Source of the DNA: a virus
Reading direction: 5' to 3' (one strand)
DNA: 22,462 nucleotides
IMG/VR virus record: IMGVR_UViG_3300021368_002513
Coordinates: 1-22,462 of that record
The notes beneath the pieces were generated by a model, which was given only the letters and a program-made list of their open reading frames with translations, ran no database searches and was not told where the DNA came from. The translations under genes and the position numbers were made by a program. This document shows, one piece after another, positions 9,143 to 18,251 of the stretch. The stretch's first letter is position 1, and every line of letters starts with the position of its first letter.

Positions 9143-10687
9143 ATGGCTGCCATTGTAACAGATCAATTTAGAATTCTTAACGCGACTAATTTTGTTGACA
9201 CGATTAGTGATTCGACGAATTCTTATTATGTTTCTTTAAGTCTGCCTAATCCGACCAATGTTGGATTTGGTAGAACTTCTAATTGGGATACAAACACTCC
9301 CAATCCAGTTGATAATGTCAACAACATTAATCACATCGGTGATACTACAATTTTTGGTAAGCGTGTAACTGGCGTTAATGTTAGAAGATTGATTAGGAGA
9401 GTCAACTGGACTCAAGGTACACGATATGAAATGTATCGTCATGATTATAGCATCAATTCCCCTTCTCCAGTGACACAATCTTCCAGATTGTATGACTCAA
9501 ATTACTATGTAATGAATAGTAATTTCAATGTATACATTTGCATTGATAATGCATCTTCTGGAATTAACACAACTGGAAATGCATCTCAGGATGAACCAAC
9601 TTTTACCGACTTGGAACCATCTAAGGCAGGAGAAAGTGGTGATGGATACATCTGGAAATATCTGTTTACGGTATCACCCAGTGATATCATCAAATTTGAC
9701 TCCACTGACTATATTGCTGTTCCAAATGATTGGGCAACAACAACCGATGCCTTGATTCAATCGGTTAGAGAGAATGGTGATTCTGAAGTTAATAATAACC
9801 AAATTAAAAAAGTATACATTGACCAACAAGGTGCCGGATATGCTGGCGGTTTAGGTCAAGAATTTAGCATACTTGGTGATGGAAGTGGAGGAAAAGTTGT
9901 TGTTGATGTTGTAAGTGGAAAAATCACGAATGCTGTTGTATCTTCCGGTGGAAAAGGATACACATACGGCATTGTTGATTTGGGATCCATCAATCAAAAC
10001 ATTTCTACTCCAGCAAAACTGATTCCAATCATTCCTCCCGCAAAAGGTCATGGAAATGATCTTTATTCCGAGTTGGGAACTGATAGGGTACTAGTTTACG
10101 CTAGATTTGATGATTCTACAAAAGATTTTCCAATTGATACAAAATTTGCACAGATTGACTTAGTTAAGAATCCAACTTCTATTGGATCTACATCAATATT
10201 CTTGGGTAGTCAATATTCTTCATTGAATTCATTCAAATTCTCTTCTACTACAGGAACACCTGCCATTGGTGAGAAAATATCACAAACGACAGGAAGTGGT
10301 GTAGCAGTTGGATATGTCGCATCATTTGATTCTGAAACAAAAGTGATGAAGTATTTCCAAGATAGATCACTTTACTTCAATCAAACAACTGCAGACCAAA
10401 CAGATTATATTGGAATTTCTACATCCGGCAGAGTCTTGGCATTTGAATCATCTGCAAGTCAGGTTTCCGCACCTAGTGGATTTACTGGATCAATTGATAC
10501 AAACTTCAGTGCTGGGATTACAACTGTAAATAACAAGAGTATTAGTCTCGGTGTTGAGTTTACAAACGGACTTGCCACTCCTGAGATAAATAAAGGGTCA
10601 GGCGAAGTTATCTATGTAGACAATAGAGCTACTATAACTAGGAACTCTAGACAAAAAGAAGACGTTAAAATTATCCTGGAATTCTAA
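9143..10687 (+). CDS. gp8: Baseplate wedge subunit gp8, enlarged
   Basis: This is a homologue of T4 gp8, which as a dimer joins the outer baseplate wedge and contacts gp7, gp10 and gp6. Matches to remembered T4 gp8: N-terminal A-I-V-T-D-Q-F-R (residues 3-10); R-R-V-N-W and T-R-Y (85-94); G-D-G-Y-I-W-K-Y-L-F (166-175); Y-I-A-V-P (190-194); and the C-terminal G-E-V-I-Y-V-D-N-R-A through I-L-E-F (487-514). At 514 residues it is about 180 longer than T4 gp8 (334). The extra length sits in the second half: a GY module at about 221-283 and a GE-x-I-x-Q module with a following Thr/Ser-rich stretch at about 371-475. The ATG is the first in frame after the late promoter and is 36 nt past the previous stop. 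The next gene starts 3 nt after this one's TAA, implying coupling. Confidence 0.9.
   Translation: MAAIVTDQFRILNATNFVDTISDSTNSYYVSLSLPNPTNVGFGRTSNWDTNTPNPVDNVNNINHIGDTTIFGKRVTGVNVRRLIRRVNWTQGTRYEMYRHDYSINSPSPVTQSSRLYDSNYYVMNSNFNVYICIDNASSGINTTGNASQDEPTFTDLEPSKAGESGDGYIWKYLFTVSPSDIIKFDSTDYIAVPNDWATTTDALIQSVRENGDSEVNNNQIKKVYIDQQGAGYAGGLGQEFSILGDGSGGKVVVDVVSGKITNAVVSSGGKGYTYGIVDLGSINQNISTPAKLIPIIPPAKGHGNDLYSELGTDRVLVYARFDDSTKDFPIDTKFAQIDLVKNPTSIGSTSIFLGSQYSSLNSFKFSSTTGTPAIGEKISQTTGSGVAVGYVASFDSETKVMKYFQDRSLYFNQTTADQTDYIGISTSGRVLAFESSASQVSAPSGFTGSIDTNFSAGITTVNNKSISLGVEFTNGLATPEINKGSGEVIYVDNRATITRNSRQKEDVKIILEF
9803..9991 (+). repeat. GY beta module inserted in gp8
   Basis: Residues about 221-283 of gp8 carry I-D-Q-Q-G-A-G-Y, then a G-D-G-S-G-G-K-V-V-V-D-V-V-S-G-K-I stretch, then V-S-S-G-G-K-G-Y. 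This is the same strand-turn pattern seen in the giant protein. In the alignment by eye with T4 gp8 it falls between the conserved Y-I-A-V-P region and the conserved Q-I-D-L-V-K-N-P (T4 Q-I-S-I-I-T-N-P), where T4 has no counterpart. It is therefore best read as a domain insertion into a loop. Confidence 0.65.
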
Positions 10688-10690
10688 AAA

Positions 10691-13600
10691 ATGCCTCAGA
10701 AGACTAATCTAAATATCAATCCTTATTATGATGATTTTGATAAGGAGAATAATTACTACAGGGTATTATTCCAACCCGGTAGACCTGTTCAGGCTAGAGA
10801 ACTAACGACTCTTCAATCGATTCTACAAGATCAGATAGAATCTTTCGGTAGTCATATGTTCAAAGAGGGATCAATGGTGATTCCTGGAAACTTTGCATAT
10901 GATTTTGAGTATTATTCAATTAAACTGGATTCTGTTCATTTGGGTGTTCCAGTAACACTTTATATTGATAATTTGAAGGGGAAGATATTAAGAGGACAAA
11001 ACAGCGGTGTAAAGTTAAGAGTAGATAATTACGCATTACCTTCGAGTTCATCTGACATTACGGATGTAACTCTGTTTGTTAAATATATTGATTCTGGAGA
11101 TAATAAAGAAATTTCATTCTTAGATGATGGTGAAAACCTTATTACTGAAGAATCTTTTGTATATGGAAATACTCCAATAAATGCTGGAGACACTGTTGTT
11201 AATTTGATTGATAGTGAAGCATCACACATTGGTTCTTCATTGTCCATCAATAATGGTGTATTTTTCATCAGAGGTTCTTTCGTTAACGTTAGTTCCGATA
11301 GAATTGTATTAGACCCATATTCTAATCAACCTTCTTATAGAGTTGGTTTAGATGTCAATGAGCAGATTGTAACTGCAAATGATGATGATTCTTTGTATGA
11401 TAATGCAAGAGGATTTTCTAACTATGCTGCTCCTGGTGCTGATAGATTAAAAATTTCTACATTACTTACTAAAAAACCACTTAGTGATTACAACGATAAG
11501 AACTTCATTGAGTTAATTAGATTTGATAATGGTGAAGTTAGGAAGATTCAAAATAAGACTCAATATTCTTTAATTAAGAATTATTTTGCAAAGAGAACCT
11601 ATGAGGAATCTGGAAACTATTCCATAGGTAATTTTAAGATTGAGGCAGCAAATTCTCTCAATGATGGTCTATCAAACGAAGGTCTTTTCTTATCGACAGA
11701 AGTTACGGATATTGGAAACACTCCTTCTGACGACTTGATGTGCCTTAAGGTTTCTCCTGGTAAGGCATATGTTAGGGGTTATGATGTAGAAGCAGCAAAT
11801 ACAACTATTATAGATGTTGCAAAACCCAGAGATAAAGAAAGCATTGATTCTGCATTAGTACCATTTACTCTTGGCAGTCTCGTAAAAGTTAATAGGGTAT
11901 TTGGTACTCCCAAAATTGACATCAACACATCAACTAACATTGTTAGCCTTAGGCGAAATAGAAGAGATGCTTCTACAACTAATGCTGGCAGTGGTACAGA
12001 AGTTGGTAGAGCTAGAGCATATTCTTTCCAAGTAACAGATGCATCGTATTCTGGAGATGAAACTGAATGGGATTTGTACCTGTATGATATTCAAACTCAT
12101 ACCCAACTTTTAATTAATAGTGCAGTATCAAACACAGAACTTCCTACAACATGTTTCGTTGAAGGTTTAAGTAGTGGTGCTACTGGTTTTGCAGTTTCTT
12201 CTGGTGGAAATAGCACAACAATTACTTTAAGCGATACTTCCGGAACATTTATTGCTGGTGAAGAACTTAGATTTGGTACAGGAGTTACTAGATCAGTTAG
12301 AACAGTAACAGCGTTCTCCCTTGATGATGTCAAGTCCGTCTATCAAGATGCATCTGCATTAGGTCTTCAAACCGACTTTACTGCTGACGTTGTTCTAAAA
12401 TCGACAGTAATTAAAGAATTAGGCATCGGAGATCAAGTTAATGTTAGTGGATCTAGTGTATTAACTTGTGCAGGCAAAACATTTGGATCATTAAAAATTG
12501 GCGATATAATTATTGTTAATTTAGCGACAGATGCAGCACCAAGATTTAATCGCATATCTGCCATTTCTACAGATTTAAAGTCAATAACATTGGGAGCAGT
12601 TCCAAGCGTAACTGGTGTTTGTGTTGGTACTGCATTAAATAATCATCAATCAACCGGATTTCATGTTGCAAGACCTGCAATTATTAATAATGAAGAGTCT
12701 GGTCTTTATGCAAGCATAGATCAAGAAAATATTTCTGATGTTTCTCTTGCTAATGCCGATCTGAGCATCAAGTCTCAGATGACATCATTATCCACTAACG
12801 CTGTTGGTACTATGACCGTACAGGTTGTGGATGTTGTCGGAGTTACTACGGCGTTCTTTGAACCTTTTGATGCAGAAAGATATTCTGTTCACTATTCTGA
12901 TGGATCGATTGAAGATTTAACATCAGACCAGTTTACACTGTCTAATAATTCTACTACAGCAACTATCACTGGACTTACAGCGTCTCAATCTAACGTTGTT
13001 CTGAACGTTACTGCTAGAAAGAATTCAGTACAAAGCAAAGCAAAAGAATATTTAAGAAGTCAAAAAATTCAAATTGATAAGTGTGTTTCTGCAGCATCTA
13101 CTGTAAATGGTCTCACTCAAAACAATCACTTTGGATTAAGAGTTGATGATGCTGTAATTTCATTGAACACTGCAGAAGTTGCAAATATCGTCGGTGTCTT
13201 TGAATCCGTAACCACATCTGCTCCTGTTTTGGATAGATTAACTTTTGTTAGTGGATTGAGTCTTGATACCAATTCTATTCTTGGAGAAAAGATTGTTGCA
13301 TCTGGTAGTGGTGCTATCGCTCAAATTACCGATAGAGTATCTGCAACGGTTGTTGAAATTGCATATCTTACTCAAGATAGATTTATTATTGGAGAGTCTG
13401 TAACTTTTGAAGAATCAAATATTACAACTAACCTTCAAAATATTACGGAAGGTAGTTACTTAAATATTACGACCAACTATAAACTCAATAGAGGTGAAAA
13501 GGAACAATACTCTGATTATTCTAGGATTGAAAGAGTTGATCTGGATCAAGTACCTTCTAGAAGACTTACTGTAGTATTTGATAAGTTTGCAGTTCCTGCA

Positions 13601-16600
13601 GGAGATTCTGGAGACATCTTTACCGTAGAATCTTATGATGAAGAAAGATTTGGAAAAGATGTTCCCCTTTTGAGAGGTGGAACTTTAAGAACAACTGATA
13701 CCTTAGACTTTAGACCTGTAGTATCTGATTTTACAGCAACAAATACCTCACCGTTTGCTTTTGCATCTAGAGATTTTAGTTCTACTTTAAATCCAGCACT
13801 GATTGTTGCTCCTGAAGAAAGTTCTGAAATTGGTTATAGTTTCTATCTTCCTAGAATCGATACGTTAGTATTGGAAACTATGAAGTTAGATGAGTTTAAT
13901 ACTACGGTTCCCATATTTAAACTGAACAAAGGTATTTCTTCGCTGACACCAGAGGCACCCGAAAATCCAGAAAGTGGTATGCTTTTAGCAACCATTTCTC
14001 TTCCTCCTTATCTGTACGATCCTAGTGATGCAGAGATCGTAGCAGTTGATAATAGAAGATTTACCATGAGAGACATTGGTAAATTGGAAGATAGAATTGA
14101 AAATCTTGAGACATTAACGTCACTTTCTTTACTTGAACTTGATACAAAAACTTTCCAAGTTCAAGATGCCGATGGTCTTTCCAGATTTAAGTCTGGATTC
14201 TTTGTTGACGACTTTAAGAATGTTAGTTTCTTAGATATTAGTAATCCCGAATGTAGATGTGATATTGACAGCACAAATCAAACATTGATTGCGGCATCGG
14301 ATATCTATTCGATGAAGCCTGAGTTAGCATTAGAACCTTCAATTAACACAGATACTGCAGACTTTAGTGCTGATTTGCAACTGTTAGATTCAAACATCAG
14401 AAAAACTGGTGATCTTATAACCCTAAACTACACCGAAAAAGAATTCTTAAACCAACCTCTTGCATCTAGAGTATCAAACGTTAATCCATTCAATATTATC
14501 GTATTCAATGGTAGAGTACAATTGAATCCAAACTCTGATAACTGGACACGTAATGTTGTTCTTCCTGGAAGAGAAAGAACTGTTTTTGGTGATAGAGAAG
14601 ACACATTTACTACAGAAGTTAGAGTAAGTAGTGAACCTGATACACACATTCGTTCTAGAAACGTAGGTTTTGATGCTAGTGGCATGAAACCTAATACAAG
14701 ATTCTATCCTTTCTTTGACAGTGTTAGTGGTATTGATATTGTACCTAAGTTATTGGAAATCTCTATGACATCTGGAGTTTTCACAATTGCAGAAACTGTT
14801 GATGCATTTGATGGAAGTGATAGATTAATGTCTGCAAGAATATGTCAACCCAATCATAAAGGTGGAAATATCTCCACTCCAACTTCAACGTTTGGTGCAA
14901 ATCCATATGACACCAATGTAAATCTTGCAACTACATATTCCGCATCTTCTACAGTCCTTAATATTGATATCAATTCTCTTGTAGAAGAGGCTCAAGGAAG
15001 ATTCTCTGGTTATGTAAGAAATGGAATTACCCTTGTTGGTCGTACAAGTGGAGCAGTTGCTACGGTAGCAAATATTAGATTGGTTACTGATTCTGTAGGT
15101 GATGTATTTGGATCATTCTTCTTCAGAGATCCTCTGGCGTCTCCACCACCACCACTCAGATTTAGAAATGGAACAAGAACTTTTAGATTGACTAATAGCC
15201 CCACAAATGCTATACCTGTAACCGGAGACTCTGGTAGTAGTTCAACAGAGAACACTTATACTACTAGTGGAGTTATTGACACTGTTCGTCAATCTACGGT
15301 CGTGGTTAGAAGACCACCCCCACCACCACGACCTATTATTAATTTCATTACTAATATTACACAAAATATTACTAATGTCACCAATGTGATTAGACCCCCT
15401 GCTCCTGTTAGAAGAGGTGATCCTCTTGCACAATCATTTACAGTTGAGGGAACTGGAGTATTCGTATCTTCCGTTGATCTGTTCTTTAAAGATAAAGATC
15501 CTAAAGAGAAACTGACCGTAGAATTGAGAACTATGGAGTTGGGAACTCCTACTGATCTCCTTATTCAAGATTTTGCTACTGTCACTTTAGATCCATCTGA
15601 AGTAAATATCTCTGAAGATGCATCTGCACCAACTAGAGTTACATTCCCATCACCAATATATCTTGAGCCAGAGAATGAATATGCTCTCTGCTTATTGTCA
15701 ACAGCTTCAAATAGGTATGAAGCATGGGTAGGAAGAATGGGAGAAAAAACCATTACTACTCAGACACTTCCAGATTCTGAGAGTGTTCTTATATCTCAAC
15801 AGTATCTTGGTGGTAGTTTATTCAAGTCTCAGAACGGAACTATTTGGACACCAAGTCAGTTTGAGGATTTGAAATTCACACTGTATAGATGTGATTTCGC
15901 AGAAAATACTTCTGGAGATTTGTTCTTCTATAATCCTGAATTAAATTATGAAAGTAGCCAAGTTCAAACTCTCTTGCCTAACGCGGTAAGATCTCTTCCA
16001 AGAAAACTGAAAGTTGGTATCACAACCGTTACCAATGCTAATTTGATTACTCAACTTGCTAAAGGTATTAAAGTAAGTGAGGGAACTCAACCCGGTCCCT
16101 TTGGATTCATTGAGAACACCGGAGGAAATGCTGCTTCAATCACTCTTGCAAACGCTGGTATTGGATATTCCAACGGAACATTCACGGGTGTACCTCTTTA
16201 CAATATTACAGGAAACGGATCTGGTGCTACTGCTTCTGTCACGGTTTCTGGTGGTGTTGTTTCTTCAGTTTCTGTCGCATCAACCGGAAACGGTTATATT
16301 AAAGGAGATCTTCTTGGAATCACAACTTCGAACGTTGTTAAAGGTGCAGGTGCAGAACTTACTGTTAACACCGTCTTTGGTCGTGATACCTTGTATCTCA
16401 CCAACGTTCAAGGTGAACAGTTCACAGATGGTCAAGATTTAGTTATCTTCAACGGAAATACTTCAACAGGACTTGCTAATACGGACATTAGAGGAAATTC
16501 TACCGTAATTAATGATCTGTTTACTGGTAACGTTCTTGAAGTTGAACAATATAATCATGGAATGCAGGCAGACACTAACATTGTTGAACTGTCTAATATT

Positions 16601-17863
16601 AGACCCACTACGGAACCCATTCAGTTAACGGCAGAACTTGGAATGACAGATTCCACAATCTCTGTTGCTAACACGACACCATTTGCAACGTTTGAAGGTA
16701 TTACAACTTCAACTGGATACGTTCAAATCAACAATGAAGTTATCTTCTACGATAGTATTGGATCTGGTACTCTGGGTATTGGTGAAAGAGGTGTTGATAG
16801 TTCCTTAACTAGACCTCATGCAGACGGTAGTCTTGCTTACAAGTATGAGTTCAATGGTATATCTCTCACCGGAATTAATACACATCACACAATGCCTAAT
16901 ACGGCACTTCTGAGTGATACTAAGGATATTGACAAGTATTACTTAGAAATTAATCGTGGTGCAAGAGCAAATCTACAAAATCGTGCTACTGGAGACAATC
17001 AAGTAAGTTTCACTGATAATAGAACAGGTGGTGGGGACGAAATCTTCGCCTCTCAAAATATTCAGTTTAACGAAGTTAATCCTAGATTTAACTACATTAC
17101 TCCTGGAAATACTTCCATTAGTTCCAGAATAAGAACAGTTTCTGCTACAAGTGCTGGAGGATCTGAGGTTTCATTCCTTGATCAAAACTTTGAGGATATT
17201 GAACTCAATAGATTCAATAAATTGAATTCTACAAGAATGGTTGCCTCTCCTAGAAATGAAGATGCTTATCTAACCGATCTTCCTAAGAATAAATCCTTCA
17301 CATTAGCAGTTAGATTTGAAACTGAAGATCCTAAATTGTCTCCTGTTTTGGACACAATGAATGGAACTATATTCTATCGCAGAAATAGAATTAACAAACC
17401 CATTGACAATTATGCGTTAGAACCTGGTGCAAATCTTAATACTGGTGATCCTCATGCATCGACATACATCACCAGAAGAGTTGATCTTCAGCAACCTGCA
17501 ACTTCACTAAAAGTTCTTATTGCGTCAGATAGACATGCATCATCCGACTTTAGAGTTCTCTACAAGTTGTTCAGACCAGACTCGACTGATGTTGAACAAA
17601 CTTATGAATTCTTCCCTGGATATGACAATCTTGCGGATACTGATGGAGATGGATTTGGAGATGAAATTATTTCATCTAGATTAAATAGTGGTAGAGCAGA
17701 TGCCTTTGTGGCAGACAGCAAAAATGGAGAATTCAAAGATTATCAATTCACAATTGATAATTTACCTGAGTTTACTGGATTTGCTATCAAGATTGTATCT
17801 AGTGGTACAAACGAAGCATACGCTCCACAATTCAAAGATCTCAGAGTTATTGCATTAGCATGA
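10691..17863 (+). CDS. Large virion structural protein with DUF4815-type N-terminus
   Basis: This 2,390-residue protein belongs to the large T4-like cyanophage virion proteins. The N-terminus (N-I-N-P-Y-Y-D-D-F, then F-Q-P-G-R-P-V-Q-A-R-E-L) is the DUF4815 signature. Further recognisable segments are a short coiled coil near residues 1131-1150 (L-E-D-R-I-E-N-L-E) followed by D-G-L-S-R-F-K-S-G-F; proline clusters near 1484 and 1542; a D-P-L-A-Q-S-F-T-V domain from about 1577 ending near Q-Y-L-G-G-S-L-F-K-S-Q-N; a GY module near 1811-1920; an R-G-V-D module with H-A-D-G near 2040; and a C-terminal beta domain containing a calcium-type loop at 2316-2325. By position, after gp8 and before the neck genes, it replaces T4 genes 9-12; a tail-fibre or baseplate-periphery role is inferred. 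No strong Shine-Dalgarno sequence is seen; the 3-nt gap suggests coupling to gp8. Its TGA overlaps the next ATG (ATGA). Confidence 0.85.
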   Translation: MPQKTNLNINPYYDDFDKENNYYRVLFQPGRPVQARELTTLQSILQDQIESFGSHMFKEGSMVIPGNFAYDFEYYSIKLDSVHLGVPVTLYIDNLKGKILRGQNSGVKLRVDNYALPSSSSDITDVTLFVKYIDSGDNKEISFLDDGENLITEESFVYGNTPINAGDTVVNLIDSEASHIGSSLSINNGVFFIRGSFVNVSSDRIVLDPYSNQPSYRVGLDVNEQIVTANDDDSLYDNARGFSNYAAPGADRLKISTLLTKKPLSDYNDKNFIELIRFDNGEVRKIQNKTQYSLIKNYFAKRTYEESGNYSIGNFKIEAANSLNDGLSNEGLFLSTEVTDIGNTPSDDLMCLKVSPGKAYVRGYDVEAANTTIIDVAKPRDKESIDSALVPFTLGSLVKVNRVFGTPKIDINTSTNIVSLRRNRRDASTTNAGSGTEVGRARAYSFQVTDASYSGDETEWDLYLYDIQTHTQLLINSAVSNTELPTTCFVEGLSSGATGFAVSSGGNSTTITLSDTSGTFIAGEELRFGTGVTRSVRTVTAFSLDDVKSVYQDASALGLQTDFTADVVLKSTVIKELGIGDQVNVSGSSVLTCAGKTFGSLKIGDIIIVNLATDAAPRFNRISAISTDLKSITLGAVPSVTGVCVGTALNNHQSTGFHVARPAIINNEESGLYASIDQENISDVSLANADLSIKSQMTSLSTNAVGTMTVQVVDVVGVTTAFFEPFDAERYSVHYSDGSIEDLTSDQFTLSNNSTTATITGLTASQSNVVLNVTARKNSVQSKAKEYLRSQKIQIDKCVSAASTVNGLTQNNHFGLRVDDAVISLNTAEVANIVGVFESVTTSAPVLDRLTFVSGLSLDTNSILGEKIVASGSGAIAQITDRVSATVVEIAYLTQDRFIIGESVTFEESNITTNLQNITEGSYLNITTNYKLNRGEKEQYSDYSRIERVDLDQVPSRRLTVVFDKFAVPAGDSGDIFTVESYDEERFGKDVPLLRGGTLRTTDTLDFRPVVSDFTATNTSPFAFASRDFSSTLNPALIVAPEESSEIGYSFYLPRIDTLVLETMKLDEFNTTVPIFKLNKGISSLTPEAPENPESGMLLATISLPPYLYDPSDAEIVAVDNRRFTMRDIGKLEDRIENLETLTSLSLLELDTKTFQVQDADGLSRFKSGFFVDDFKNVSFLDISNPECRCDIDSTNQTLIAASDIYSMKPELALEPSINTDTADFSADLQLLDSNIRKTGDLITLNYTEKEFLNQPLASRVSNVNPFNIIVFNGRVQLNPNSDNWTRNVVLPGRERTVFGDREDTFTTEVRVSSEPDTHIRSRNVGFDASGMKPNTRFYPFFDSVSGIDIVPKLLEISMTSGVFTIAETVDAFDGSDRLMSARICQPNHKGGNISTPTSTFGANPYDTNVNLATTYSASSTVLNIDINSLVEEAQGRFSGYVRNGITLVGRTSGAVATVANIRLVTDSVGDVFGSFFFRDPLASPPPPLRFRNGTRTFRLTNSPTNAIPVTGDSGSSSTENTYTTSGVIDTVRQSTVVVRRPPPPPRPIINFITNITQNITNVTNVIRPPAPVRRGDPLAQSFTVEGTGVFVSSVDLFFKDKDPKEKLTVELRTMELGTPTDLLIQDFATVTLDPSEVNISEDASAPTRVTFPSPIYLEPENEYALCLLSTASNRYEAWVGRMGEKTITTQTLPDSESVLISQQYLGGSLFKSQNGTIWTPSQFEDLKFTLYRCDFAENTSGDLFFYNPELNYESSQVQTLLPNAVRSLPRKLKVGITTVTNANLITQLAKGIKVSEGTQPGPFGFIENTGGNAASITLANAGIGYSNGTFTGVPLYNITGNGSGATASVTVSGGVVSSVSVASTGNGYIKGDLLGITTSNVVKGAGAELTVNTVFGRDTLYLTNVQGEQFTDGQDLVIFNGNTSTGLANTDIRGNSTVINDLFTGNVLEVEQYNHGMQADTNIVELSNIRPTTEPIQLTAELGMTDSTISVANTTPFATFEGITTSTGYVQINNEVIFYDSIGSGTLGIGERGVDSSLTRPHADGSLAYKYEFNGISLTGINTHHTMPNTALLSDTKDIDKYYLEINRGARANLQNRATGDNQVSFTDNRTGGGDEIFASQNIQFNEVNPRFNYITPGNTSISSRIRTVSATSAGGSEVSFLDQNFEDIELNRFNKLNSTRMVASPRNEDAYLTDLPKNKSFTLAVRFETEDPKLSPVLDTMNGTIFYRRNRINKPIDNYALEPGANLNTGDPHASTYITRRVDLQQPATSLKVLIASDRHASSDFRVLYKLFRPDSTDVEQTYEFFPGYDNLADTDGDGFGDEIISSRLNSGRADAFVADSKNGEFKDYQFTIDNLPEFTGFAIKIVSSGTNEAYAPQFKDLRVIALA
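15302..15416 (+). other. Proline-rich hinge and I-T-N repeat in the DUF4815 protein
   Basis: A run of five prolines (R-R-P-P-P-P-P-R-P) is followed at 15332-15391 by I-I-N-F-I-T-N-I-T-Q-N-I-T-N-V-T-N-V-I and then R-P-P-A-P-V-R-R-G. Isoleucine or valine recurs every three or four residues with Thr and Asn between. A second cluster, S-P-P-P-P-L, lies at 15139-15156. The layout suggests a stiff or swivelling linker with a short self-associating segment between two folded domains. The following D-P-L-A-Q-S-F domain begins at about 15420. Confidence 0.6.
16123..16450 (+). repeat. GY beta modules in the DUF4815 protein
   Basis: Two GY units lie in tandem. The first contains L-A-N-A-G-I-G-Y followed by N-G-S-G-A-T-A-S-V-T-V-S-G-G-V-V-S-S-V-S-V. 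The second contains S-T-G-N-G-Y followed by G-A-G-A-E-L-T-V. This is the clearest copy of the module outside the giant protein. The flanking F-G-R-D-T-L-Y-L-T-N-V-Q-G-E stretch begins a new domain. Confidence 0.7.
17636..17665 (+). other. Calcium-binding type loop near the C-terminus of the DUF4815 protein
   Basis: The codons read D-T-D-G-D-G-F-G-D-E (residues 2316-2325). This matches the D-x-D-x-D-G-x-x-D-E spacing of EF-hand or thrombospondin-3-type calcium loops. It lies in a conserved C-terminal beta domain, with no paired second loop visible. Calcium binding is inferred from the motif only. Confidence 0.55.
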
Positions 17864-18066
17864 TACCAGTTGAAGGACATAAAAATCTTTATAGAGATGA
17901 AAATACGGGCGCTATTGTCAATTGCGATACAGCGTCCTATCATCAGTATATTAGAATGAGATCTAAGAAGAAAACTCAAAAAGAAGAGTTAGATCAGATC
18001 AAATCTGATATTGATGAAATTAAGTCACTACTTAAGGAGATTATCAATGGACCCAAACCAAATTGA
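17860..18066 (+). CDS. Small conserved T4-like phage protein with C-terminal coiled coil (68 aa)
   Basis: I recognise the N-terminus (M-I-P-V-E-G-H-K-N-L-Y-R-D, then T-G-A-I-V-N) as a small protein found widely in marine T4-like phages; no function is known to me. Residues 1-30 form a compact conserved head. Residues about 34-62 are a charged, heptad-like helix (K-K-K-T-Q-K-E-E-L, then I-K-S-D-I-D-E-I-K-S-L-L-K-E-I), so it probably oligomerises. The start ATG overlaps the TGA of the DUF4815 gene as ATGA, so it is likely translated by reinitiation. Its 3' end overlaps the next gene by 20 nt and contains that gene's Shine-Dalgarno sequence. Its place between baseplate and fibre genes suggests a virion or assembly role. 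Confidence 0.75.
   Translation: MIPVEGHKNLYRDENTGAIVNCDTASYHQYIRMRSKKKTQKEELDQIKSDIDEIKSLLKEIINGPKPN
18034..18040 (+). promoter_or_regulatory. Shine-Dalgarno sequence that sets the start at 18047
   Basis: AAGGAGA lies 6 nt before the ATG at 18047, inside the end of the 68-aa gene. It is the strongest ribosome binding site in this stretch and favours the ATG at 18047 over the in-frame TTG at 18011. Confidence 0.75.
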
Positions 18067-18229
18067 ACTTACTAATCTTAGTAAGAGTTTTGAATATCAC
18101 AAACTAGCGTCTCAAATTGACGAGTGTGATGATAGAGAAATATTGAAAAATATTGCGAAATCTTTCTGCAAGTTATACTACAAGCAACAAGAAACGATGT
18201 CCGTCATCGGTATTCCTAACGCTGCCTGA
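18047..18229 (+). CDS. Small helical protein (60 aa), unknown function
   Basis: The start is set by the AAGGAGA at 18034-18040; the reading frame stays open farther upstream, to a TTG at 18011, but that has no ribosome binding site. The 60-residue product is predicted by eye to be nearly all helix, with S-K-S-F-E-Y-H-K-L-A-S-Q-I at about 12-24, then D-D-R-E-I-L-K-N-I-A-K, then L-Y-Y-K-Q-Q-E-T-M. Its size and a helix-turn-helix pattern with S-F-E, Q-I and R-E-x-L loosely resemble NblA, the cyanobacterial phycobilisome-degradation adaptor. The resemblance is weak and a late virion-operon position is not expected for NblA. It may equally be a conserved small cyanophage protein of unknown role. 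It overlaps the upstream gene by 20 nt and is the last gene before the second late promoter. Confidence 0.7.
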   Translation: MDPNQIELTNLSKSFEYHKLASQIDECDDREILKNIAKSFCKLYYKQQETMSVIGIPNAA

Positions 18230-18251
18230 TTGATTGTTCGATTTTATATAG

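Noticed and set aside
8774-9478. Minus-strand frames of 107 and 80 codons near the giant gene and gp8 boundary
   Set aside because: Both are antisense to well-supported genes, show no family features, and all credible genes here are on the + strand.
10585-10592. GATAAATA near the end of gp8 as a promoter for the DUF4815 gene
   Set aside because: It mismatches the first T of the T4 late box and lies in the conserved coding end of gp8; possible but unsupported.
18011-18013. TTG as start of the 60-aa gene
   Set aside because: It has no ribosome binding site, while the in-frame ATG at 18047 has AAGGAGA 6 nt upstream.
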